A program made the position numbers and the translations under genes. The notes below the pieces were generated by a model. The model had not been told where the DNA came from, did not search any database, and worked only from the letters and a program-made list of their open reading frames with translations. A stretch of 6,290 bases of DNA from Planctomycetaceae bacterium (lineage in GTDB: Bacteria; Planctomycetota; Planctomycetia; Pirellulales; Thermoguttaceae). The stretch covers positions 1 through 6,290 of the forward strand of contig WRMR01000299.1 in NCBI GenBank assembly GCA_009776995.1. The letters run 5' to 3'. Below, in pieces: positions 1 through 4,610 of this stretch (positions are counted from its first letter, which is position 1; every line of letters starts with the position of its first letter).

Positions 1-1
1 C

Positions 2-61
2 GACGATGCACGAATCAAATTGGACTCCGTGTACCCGAAATTCCACTTCGATAACGAATGA
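2..61 (+). CDS. Possible C-terminal end of an upstream gene (partial)
   Basis: The window opens inside a frame that reads 19 codons, ending in KFHFDNE, and stops at TGA 59-61. The residue mix is protein-like, but it is too short to identify. It would lie 51 bases before the TTG start at 113, in the same frame. The other two forward frames read less convincingly. This is a guess from composition only; the flanking sequence to the left would settle it. Confidence 0.25.
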   Translation, partial: DDARIKLDSVYPKFHFDNE

Positions 62-112
62 TTATATTTTTAGTCAACTTACAGTTTTAGCCTGGACACA
101 GCACTAGTATTA

Positions 113-607
113 TTGCCATTATTCATTATATGGGTTGTTGGGGATCTAATTCCTTACGTGATAAGTATTTTACGCATCAAAAATGCCAATAGGAAAATTG
201 AGGAATTACAAGCAGAATTGAACGATTACATCAGTATCAAAGAGCGTGAAAATGAGGAATTCATTCAAACAAAATATATCCCTTACCAAACACAAGGGGA
301 GCAAAAAAAAGAAGAACTTCGCAGAAAAATGGTAACCTATGAAGTTGCTATACGCGAAAGAGATGAGTTGCCTGCCAAGCTGAAGCACGAAGACCAGATT
401 CGCGTGTTGCGTTCCAAACATGATGCCCAGATGAAGGTGTTGGCTTACCAAAATGATGTCTTGATTCGGTCGATTGAAAAGGCACATAAAAAAGATCAAA
501 AGGAAATAAAACAACAACACATAAAAATCATTACAGATTTTGCAAAGCAATCGCCTGAAATGGTGCGTCCGCTGACAGACCTTTGCTTAGTAGCCTCGCC
601 AAAATAA
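113..607 (+). CDS. Membrane-anchored coiled-coil protein, C-terminally truncated by the IS
   Basis: This is a 164-residue frame. Residues 2-20 are hydrophobic (PLFIIWVVGDLIPYVISIL) and suggest one membrane segment. Residues 24-140 are highly charged, rich in E, K, Q and R, and look like a long coiled coil. The TTG at 113 is one possible start; a CTG at 92 would add seven mostly hydrophobic residues, and the frame is closed by TAG at 71-73, so no ATG is available. The last three codons (SPK) and the stop lie inside the left inverted repeat of the IS, so the natural C-terminus is missing. A coiled-coil N-terminal region followed by the FtsK-like fragments right of the IS fits one interrupted gene, but the joining frame is not restored by simply removing the IS. 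I do not recognise a specific family. Base composition is more AT-rich than in the minus-strand genes at the far end. Confidence 0.5.
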   Translation: MPLFIIWVVGDLIPYVISILRIKNANRKIEELQAELNDYISIKERENEEFIQTKYIPYQTQGEQKKEELRRKMVTYEVAIRERDELPAKLKHEDQIRVLRSKHDAQMKVLAYQNDVLIRSIEKAHKKDQKEIKQQHIKIITDFAKQSPEMVRPLTDLCLVASPK

Positions 608-616
608 CATTTACAA
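595..616 (+). repeat. Left terminal inverted repeat of the IS
   Basis: The 22-bp repeat starts CTCGCCAAAATAACAT and matches the reverse complement of 1869-1890 at 21 of 22 positions (the difference is T at 610). It supplies the last codons and the TAA stop of the upstream truncated frame. Confidence 0.85.
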
Positions 617-658
617 ACGCCCGTTAATATGTTATGATTTCTTTCATGGAGGAATTTT

Positions 659-1774
659 ATGGAAGCGATCCTTGCAAGGAAGTTTCAAACGTTGAAACCT
701 GAGTGGAACGAACGTCAGCGTCGTCTTTGGGCGGCCAGCGAAGCGATGTGTTTTGGGCATGGCGGTATCAGTATCGTTGCCCGTGCGACGGGGCTTTCCC
801 GGCCTACGATCCTCAAGGGTATCAAGGAACTTAAAACCAGCGAGCGTCTTGCCGAAAATCGGGTGCGACGTGAAGGTGCAGGTCGAAAAAAAACAACCCA
901 AAAACAACCGGACTTGCTGCCTGCCCTCGACGCCCTCGTCGAACCGACTGCCAAGGGTGATCCTATGTCGCCCCTCCGCTGGACAACGCACAGCACACAT
1001 CACTTGAGCGTGGCATTGATCGAACAAGGATTCGAGGTTTCGCCAAGACAAGTTTGTCGGTTGATGCACGAGTTGGATTATCAACTGGCTGCGAATCGCA
1101 AGTCGCTCGAAGGCGGAACGAATCCCGATCGCAAGACGCAGTTCGAGTTCATCAACGCACAGGCTGCGACGTTTTTGAAGCAGGGTTGTCCCGTCATTTC
1201 GGTCGATGCGAAAAAGAAGGAGTTGATTGGGAATGACCGGCAAAACGGCAGGGTTTGGCGTCCGAAAGGCGAGCCGGAGTTGGTGAAGGTTTACGATTTC
1301 ATCGACAAGAAACTCGGCAAGGCCACGCCTTATGGCGTTTATGATTTGAGCAAAAATCTCGGTTGGGTGAACGTCGGCATCGACCATGACACGGCGGAAT
1401 TTGCGGTGGAATCGATTCGACGCTGGGACAAACATTGGGGCAAGGAACTTTACCCGAACGCAAAAGATATTTTCATCACGGCGGACGGCGGCGGAAGCAA
1501 CGGCAGTCGCCTTGGGAAATTTTGCCTGCAGGAGTTTGCGGATGAGAGCGGCTTGACGATTCATGTGAGTCATTTTCCGCCTGGTACGAGCAAATGGAAC
1601 AAGATTGAGCATCGGCTGTTCAATCACATTTCGATGAACGGGAAGGGACAACCGCTGACGAGTCTGGACGTCATCATCAATTTGATCGGTCATACGACGA
1701 GCCAAACAGGATGGAAAGTTTACGCGATGGAAGACCACTATATTTATCCGATATATTTATCCGACGAAACGTAA
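659..1774 (+). CDS. ISAzo13-family (Rhodopirellula-type) DDE transposase, C-terminus frameshifted
   Basis: This is a transposase of the ISAzo13 family, which cuts and joins DNA through a DDE/RNase H-like catalytic core. An N-terminal helix-turn-helix-like segment (ISIVARATGLSRPTILKGIKEL, about 37-58) is followed by the basic GRKK linker and by RRxxW-type core sequence. Candidate catalytic residues are D183 (ISVDAKKKE), D276 (ITADGGGSN) and E317 (SKWNKIEHRL), the usual family motifs. The start is ATG 659, with a strong GGAGGA ribosome site at 648-653. The frame ends early: a 13-bp tandem duplication (1739-1764) replaces the expected YPTKxKITNEQLNALNITRNDF tail with PIYLSDET and a stop at 1772. 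The tail can still be read in the neighbouring frame up to TAG 1839-1841, which would give about 389 residues. The catalytic residues are intact, so partial activity cannot be excluded, but the gene is best seen as damaged. Confidence 0.9.
   Translation: MEAILARKFQTLKPEWNERQRRLWAASEAMCFGHGGISIVARATGLSRPTILKGIKELKTSERLAENRVRREGAGRKKTTQKQPDLLPALDALVEPTAKGDPMSPLRWTTHSTHHLSVALIEQGFEVSPRQVCRLMHELDYQLAANRKSLEGGTNPDRKTQFEFINAQAATFLKQGCPVISVDAKKKELIGNDRQNGRVWRPKGEPELVKVYDFIDKKLGKATPYGVYDLSKNLGWVNVGIDHDTAEFAVESIRRWDKHWGKELYPNAKDIFITADGGGSNGSRLGKFCLQEFADESGLTIHVSHFPPGTSKWNKIEHRLFNHISMNGKGQPLTSLDVIINLIGHTTSQTGWKVYAMEDHYIYPIYLSDET
1739..1764 (+). repeat. Perfect 13-bp tandem duplication inside the transposase
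   Basis: TATATTTATCCGA at 1739-1751 is repeated exactly at 1752-1764. Thirteen bases is not a multiple of three, so the second copy shifts the reading frame. Deleting one copy restores HYIYPTKRKITNEQLNAL, the family-like C-terminus. The perfect identity suggests a recent slippage event. Confidence 0.95.
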
Positions 1775-1841
1775 AATCACCAACGAACAACTCAACGCCT
1801 TGAATATCACCCGAAATGACTTCTTGGGAAAAGGGAACTAG
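1775..1841 (+). pseudogene. Out-of-frame C-terminal tail of the transposase
   Basis: The frame beginning with the AAA codon at 1773 reads KITNEQLNALNITRNDFLGK and then GN to TAG at 1839-1841. This resembles the end of ISAzo13 transposases, which I recall as ending near FHGxWNYxI. Here the W and Y positions read G and a stop, and TVKSN follows the TAG in frame, so a TAC-to-TAG change is plausible. It is cut off from the main frame by the 13-bp duplication. Confidence 0.7.
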
Positions 1842-1868
1842 ACCGTAAAATCCAATTTAACGTAACTA

Positions 1869-1890
1869 TTGTAAGTGTTATTTTGGCGAG
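1869..1890 (-). repeat. Right terminal inverted repeat of the IS
   Basis: Its reverse complement starts CTCGCCAAAATAACAC and matches the left end at 21 of 22 positions. It lies 28 bases after the out-of-frame transposase stop. The first codon of the downstream FtsK-like fragment uses its last base. Confidence 0.85.
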
Positions 1891-2085
1891 ACTCCATAGA
1901 CATCCAACGCACTCAGCCGTTGTTGGAAAATTTGACGCAATTCCATCTGAACAGAACGGTAGGCATCCCTGAGTTTCTGGCTTTGGGGCAGTCGCATATT
2001 AGCTTTCCTTTGCCAGATGGTTTTCAAGCAAAAGAATGGAGCAGGGACGTTCAGCACTTATTGAGTTTTCCGTTCAGCAAGCCAC
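1890..2085 (+). pseudogene. FtsK/SpoIIIE-like large-protein remnant, fragment 1
   Basis: The frame starting GAC at 1890 reads through without stops to TAA at 2148. The stretch IPEFLALGQSHISFPLPDGF, followed by LLSFPFSKP, looks like the conserved segment that joins the coiled coil to the central domain in very large proteins annotated as FtsK-like in actinobacteria and planctomycetes (usual form: P, then L-x-x-G, then L/F-P-LP). Similarity fades after about 2085, and the better continuation is then in another frame (2036-2854). There is no start codon or ribosome site of its own: the left part was removed or displaced by the IS. The assignment comes from remembered family pattern, not from a search. 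Confidence 0.5.
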
Positions 2086-2854
2086 ACTGTACGGGCAATA
2101 CGGTGCCGGTGTCGTTACAAAAGCCAGAACGGATGACGACGATTATTTAAGATTACCGTCCAGCAAGCCTCTGTCCGGTCAATCCAATGCTGACTCCGTC
2201 GCAAAGAATAACACCGTCAGAGACGATGATTTGATACGCGATTTATTGATGCGTCTCCTGTTTGCCATGCCGGTTGGGTCGTTGCAAATCACGGCGATTA
2301 ACCCGCAACGGGGAACGACGCTTGATCTATTCAACACGCTGACAGACATTCGAAAGCTTGTCCCTGTCGGGAAATGGCTGACGCTTTCCGAGGATTTTAC
2401 AAAACCATTGCGTGAACATTACGACTATGTGGAGGAGTGTAAGCGACAGCGTTTCCGTAACGGCATTAGCGATTGGGAGGGATACAATGTCAATGCCAGA
2501 AAAAACTCGGAGCAACCATTGCCTTACAAGGTGCTGTTCATTTTCGGCTTTCCCGATCAATTTTTGGATGGCAGTATCATGCAATTGAAAGGCATTTTGG
2601 AAGAGGGAATAAGATGCGGTATTTTGCCAATTATCACTATCGACGACTCAAAAATAGACCCGCAACGTCAACCGAAAGCAGCAGAGATTCGGGATTGGTT
2701 ACGAAAAAATGCGGAGCCCATTCATTCAACCTATAAGCCGAAACTGGATCGACTGAACATAACTGCGGAGAGATCAGAGCCGCCTGTCTCACTGGAACGG
2801 GTATCAGAATATATACAATGGATTCAAGCCGCCTACAACGAAATCGACAAGTAG
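2036..2854 (+). CDS. FtsK/SpoIIIE-like large-protein remnant, central domain (main open frame, probable pseudogene)
   Basis: This 272-residue frame probably carries real protein from about residue 38. LLMRLLFAMPVGSLQITAINP (about 70-90), RFRNGISDWEGYN (139-151), PYKVLFIFGFPDQF (163-176) and ILEEGIRCGILPIITID (187-203) follow the pattern LLRLL-PPGxLxxTxIDP, LR-xxxxEYN, PYRVLVVFDFP and ILxxGxRCGV. I recall that pattern from the region before the ATPase in very large coiled-coil proteins annotated as FtsK-like. The downstream P-loop ATPase (GxxGSGKS) is absent: the frame stops at TAG 2852 and no Walker motif follows in the window. The ATG at 2036 has no good ribosome site, and its first 25 or so codons overlap fragment 1 in the wrong frame, so the start is probably an artefact. 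If the family call is right, this cannot act as a DNA-pumping motor. It could also be a small stand-alone protein of unknown function. Confidence 0.5.
   Translation: MEQGRSALIEFSVQQATLYGQYGAGVVTKARTDDDDYLRLPSSKPLSGQSNADSVAKNNTVRDDDLIRDLLMRLLFAMPVGSLQITAINPQRGTTLDLFNTLTDIRKLVPVGKWLTLSEDFTKPLREHYDYVEECKRQRFRNGISDWEGYNVNARKNSEQPLPYKVLFIFGFPDQFLDGSIMQLKGILEEGIRCGILPIITIDDSKIDPQRQPKAAEIRDWLRKNAEPIHSTYKPKLDRLNITAERSEPPVSLERVSEYIQWIQAAYNEIDK
2061..2182 (+). repeat. Imperfect direct repeat, 86-bp offset, at the frame change
   Basis: TTGAGTTTTCCGTTCAGCAAGCC-type sequence at 2061-2083 recurs at 2147-2169 with 19 of 23 bases identical. Weaker similarity continues (CTGT-CGG-CAAT) to about 2182 if two bases are skipped. 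Both copies are in the same codon phase, encoding LSFPFSKP and LRLPSSKP, but they lie in different frames because 86 is not a multiple of three. An old duplication of about 86 bp would explain the switch from fragment 1 to the main FtsK-like frame. Confidence 0.55.
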
Positions 2855-2944
2855 GAAGAGCAGGAAAAAGAAGAGATCGCTAAACGGGAAGAACAGGCAA
2901 TCAAGATAGAAAAACGTGATAAAGAAATTGAAGAACGCCAATGA
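2855..2944 (+). pseudogene. In-frame coiled-coil tail after a TAG codon
   Basis: Directly after TAG 2852-2854 the same frame continues for 29 codons (EEQEKEEIAKREEQ and onward to EIEERQ) to TGA 2942-2944. The stretch is almost purely charged and coiled-coil-like, which is unlikely for random sequence after a true stop. It most likely belonged to the preceding protein before a nonsense change. Nothing resembling the expected ATPase follows. Confidence 0.5.
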
Positions 2945-3041
2945 TTCTACTAATGAGCAGTTGAGGTATGTCACTCTACCTGGCCTACCCCGGAGTTGAC
3001 GGGCAGGCTATTCGTTAGATGATTTATTGAAACGCTCTACT

Positions 3042-3059
3042 CGCAATCTTACGATTGCG
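3042..3059. other. Perfect 7-bp hairpin in non-coding debris
   Basis: CGCAATC at 3042-3048 pairs with GATTGCG at 3053-3059 around a TTAC loop. No T-run follows on either strand, so it is not a typical terminator. The 2945-3146 stretch around it carries no gene I can support. Confidence 0.4.
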
Positions 3060-3146
3060 GCTCTGATTCGGTACTTCGTGGTGAATAAAACCCCACGATG
3101 ACAATGACCGGGGACTGTGCGTGGCACTGTGCAGTGAACGGTTGCG

Positions 3147-3285
3147 TTACTTTTTCCTGTTGAGATACCGGTTGCTGTGCGAATCGTCATGGTCGTGGCA
3201 GACGGCACAGTCCATTTTTGCATTGGCGTCGGCTTGCGTCCCGCCGGGATTGTGGCAGTCGGCACAGGTTGCGGTCGGCAAAAGC
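3147..3285 (-). pseudogene. Fragment of a c-type (probably multihaem) cytochrome C-terminus
   Basis: Read on the minus strand from about 3285 down to TAA at 3147-3149, the frame gives PTATCADCHNPGG, then KMDCAVCHDHDDSH and an end in NRKK. Two CxxCH haem-attachment motifs (CADCH, CAVCH) sit 18 residues apart, with His- and Asp-rich surroundings typical of periplasmic multihaem cytochromes. Upstream in this frame the sequence is the antisense of the UVR-motif gene, with no signal peptide and no further CxxCH, so only the last 40 or so residues survive. Plus-strand readings of the same bases (WQTAQ, LWQSAQ) are the antisense of the CxxCH codons. It may be a displaced fragment; chance is possible but less likely with two motifs. 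Confidence 0.45.
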
Positions 3286-3306
3286 GGCGATGAGGAAGTC
3301 ATCACG

Positions 3307-3576
3307 ATGGAATACCTCAACGAGCTGGAACGCGGGATGCTTGACGCGGTGGAACAGCTCGAATTTGAACGTGCCGCCGTGTTGCGCGACCGGATCGAGG
3401 AAATGCGGAAGAATCTCGGCAAAAAAGTCGGCATCGTCAACTTCGACAAGATCACACCGAAAGGCCGCAAGCGTAAAAAACAGCAACCGAATGCGGAAAC
3501 CGACCCCCTGCCCGGAAAAACTCGCGGCTCCGGCAAACCACGCAACGGTCGCGGCCTGCCGAAACCGGAGCGGTGA
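3307..3576 (+). CDS. UVR-motif protein, resembling the C-terminal end of UvrB
   Basis: The 89-residue reading from ATG 3307 carries a UVR motif at about residues 4-36 (LNELERGMLDAVEQLEFERA, then AVLRDRIEEMRK). This is the helical hairpin that in UvrB binds UvrC during nucleotide excision repair, and that is also found in McsA and ClpC-type proteins. The remainder is a basic, low-complexity tail (GRKRKKQQ, KTRGSGKPRNGRG) typical of disordered C-termini. The frame is open upstream to 3121, but that part is the antisense of the CxxCH fragment and is unlikely to be coding. An AGGAAG ribosome-like site at 3293-3298, eight bases before ATG 3307, supports that start. Alternatively, GKSGDEEVIT before the ATG belongs to a UvrB whose helicase body has been lost. 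A full UvrB is more than 650 residues, so this is either a small UVR protein or a displaced uvrB tail. Confidence 0.6.
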   Translation: MEYLNELERGMLDAVEQLEFERAAVLRDRIEEMRKNLGKKVGIVNFDKITPKGRKRKKQQPNAETDPLPGKTRGSGKPRNGRGLPKPER

Positions 3577-3581
3577 GCGGT

Positions 3582-4283
3582 TCAGGGTTCCTGGTTGATG
3601 ATGTCGCCAAACGGGTCAGATTCTTCTTCACTCCCAAATGGGTTCAACTCTTCCGTTGCCTCATTGTCTTCTTCGAGACTGAAAATATCAACGACTGCCG
3701 GCTCCTCTTCCTCATCAAGATTGCTCCCGGAGGAATTGGATTCCACAGAGGTATTATCCAATGGTTCCTGCGGCGTCAACGGGCCAATGATTTGCAGAGG
3801 AACGTCCGGTGCTGCGGGAGGGGCTTCCAGAGTCATTCCCCTGACAGGCTCTTTAACCTCTTCTTGAATGGTGATACCCGGTGTTGCAAAAGCTGTGTCG
3901 TGTTTTCTGGAAATCGTAACAAATTTTCCGGATACAATATTTTGCCGTTCCTTCTGAGAAAATGCGGGAATCGGTCGCAAACGTTGCGGTGCCGCTGGAG
4001 TTGGCTGCACCAATTCGGGCAGTTGGCTTGACCGGTGTGACGAAACATCGACGTCGAAAGAAGGGTTGCGTGTTGGAAGCGGCATATTCGTCATCGTTGG
4101 GCCAACTCCCGGCGGATAGTGAAACGCGGGCACGATCGGACACGGAGGCGTCAGTGGGACAGGAACACGATTTCCCTGCCGAAGGTTCATCACCCTGGGC
4201 ATACATCCACGCCATTGGGCATATCCTCCGGTGGACAACCCAATCATCATTGACACAACAATTAACGGTAATAATTTTTTCAT
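3582..4283 (-). CDS. Secreted proline-rich protein with acidic NPFG/DPFGD tail, unknown function
   Basis: The 233-residue product begins with a clear signal peptide: MKK, a hydrophobic core (LLPLIVVSMMIGL), and a likely cut after A22 (GGYA-Q). No lipobox cysteine is present, so it should be exported as a soluble or wall-facing protein. Residues 25-110 are proline-rich and low in regular structure. Residues 190-227 are strongly acidic (LDEEEEP, SLEEDNEATEE) and hold NPFG (214-217) and DPFGD (223-227), a tail type I recall from planctomycete secreted proteins. No enzyme motif or conserved domain is visible. ATG 4283 is preceded by an AAGGAAA ribosome-like site about ten bases upstream. It converges with the UVR-motif gene with five bases between the stops, and no hairpin terminator separates them. 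It follows a 327-bp leader holding candidate regulatory hairpins. Function is unknown; the gene call is fairly secure. Confidence 0.75.
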   Translation of the reverse strand: MKKLLPLIVVSMMIGLSTGGYAQWRGCMPRVMNLRQGNRVPVPLTPPCPIVPAFHYPPGVGPTMTNMPLPTRNPSFDVDVSSHRSSQLPELVQPTPAAPQRLRPIPAFSQKERQNIVSGKFVTISRKHDTAFATPGITIQEEVKEPVRGMTLEAPPAAPDVPLQIIGPLTPQEPLDNTSVESNSSGSNLDEEEEPAVVDIFSLEEDNEATEELNPFGSEEESDPFGDIINQEP

Positions 4284-4345
4284 TGTCTGAAATTTCCTTG
4301 TAATGATGTCATTTGATTTTCATTGATGACAACAATTCCTTGAAT

Positions 4346-4371
4346 CGCTATGGAGCCAACAGCCAATAGCG
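4346..4371 (-). promoter_or_regulatory. Leader hairpin A upstream of the secreted-protein gene
   Basis: CGCTATGG (4346-4353) pairs with CCAATAGCG (4363-4371) with one bulged A and a nine-base loop. It lies about 65-90 bases before the ATG at 4283 on the transcribed strand, directly next to hairpin B. There is no T-run, so it is not an evident terminator. Any regulatory role is inferred. Confidence 0.35.
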
Positions 4372-4410
4372 TAAAATTTGGCGCATTTTACCAACAACAC
4401 TGTAAAACGC
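4371..4410 (-). promoter_or_regulatory. Two overlapping, mutually exclusive stems (hairpins B and C)
   Basis: GTAAAAT (4371-4377) pairs perfectly with ATTTTAC (4385-4391) around a seven-base loop. The same 4386-4391 arm also pairs with GTAAAA at 4402-4407, and this second stem extends by two further pairs across one mismatch. Only one stem can form at a time. The arrangement is attenuator- or switch-like and lies in the leader of the 3582-4283 gene. No known riboswitch consensus is recognised. Confidence 0.35.
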
Positions 4411-4486
4411 AATCGGCAGGATTTCTGATTCCATCGTTTTTTATGAGGAAACAAGAGATCGAGTCCATTGCTCTCTGAGAGTAAAC

Positions 4487-4519
4487 AAAATACGTGATTT
4501 GGAAAAACAAACTTGTCAA
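4487..4519 (-). promoter_or_regulatory. Weak candidate promoter for the secreted-protein gene
   Basis: On the minus strand a perfect TTGACA (4514-4519) is followed by TATTTT (4487-4492). The 21-base spacer is longer than the usual 16-18, so the pairing is doubtful. Transcription from here would give a leader of about 200 bases containing hairpins A to C. Location upstream of a gene with a long leader is the main support. Confidence 0.25.
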
Positions 4520-4610
4520 TAATTGTGAAATACTAAAAAATATTAATAACAGTTCGACAATAGCGAAGTGAAGCGACTGAAACAAAGGTGAGTGACTGAC
4601 TTCCAGGCGG

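Larger units (their letters stand above)
595..1890 (+). mobile_element. Insertion sequence, ISAzo13 family, 1296 bp, with imperfect inverted repeats
   Basis: The left end begins CTCGCCAAAATAACA at 595, and the reverse complement of the right end begins with the same 15 bases at 1890. The match continues to 22 bp (595-616 against 1869-1890) with a single mismatch, and a CGTTAA block recurs a few bases further in on both sides. The only gene inside is a transposase with about 40-60 bases of flank on each side, which is the normal layout of an IS of this size. No convincing target duplication flanks the repeats: TAGC precedes the left end and ACTC follows the right. The exact outer boundary could therefore be off by a few bases, or the target copy may be lost. 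Family assignment comes from the transposase. The element interrupts a coiled-coil/FtsK-like locus and is probably no longer active because the transposase is frameshifted. Confidence 0.85.
4284..4610. other. 327-bp AT-rich intergenic region
   Basis: No gene is supported here. The stretch separates the protease stop from the start of the secreted-protein gene, both on the minus strand. It contains the hairpins at 4346-4410, a candidate -35 at 4514-4519, and an AT-rich block at 4520-4555. A 65-residue minus-strand frame inside it (4388-4585) is hydrophobic only because the DNA is AT-rich, and it lacks protein-like features. Confidence 0.6.

Noticed and set aside
206..550. A minus-strand 114-residue frame opposite the coiled-coil gene
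   Set aside because: Its Phe/Leu-rich run is the antisense of lysine- and glutamate-rich coiled-coil codons.
644..1738. A 364-residue minus-strand open frame across the transposase
   Set aside because: It is the antisense of the transposase codons; it is rich in R, L and F with no domain pattern, while the plus strand has catalytic motifs and a strong ribosome site.
587..1897. Target-site duplication of the IS
   Set aside because: The flanking bases (TAGC left, ACTC right) do not match. A two-base CG repeat appears only if the ends are moved inside the inverted repeats, which is too short to trust.
2988..3009. Imperfect CCTGGCC/GGGCAGG stem as a terminator after the FtsK-like remnant
   Set aside because: The arms mismatch and no T-run follows.
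3573..4031. Plus-strand frames opposite the secreted protein (also 3962-4303)
   Set aside because: They are antisense shadows; the minus strand has a signal peptide, a ribosome-like site and consistent composition.
4371..4391. Hairpin B as terminator of the site-2 protease
   Set aside because: It lies about 220 bases past the stop and has no T-run after the stem on the minus strand.
4388..4585. A 65-residue hydrophobic minus-strand frame in the intergenic region
   Set aside because: The hydrophobic residues follow from AT-rich DNA, there is no ribosome site, and it ends in CVLQCCW without protein-like conservation signs.
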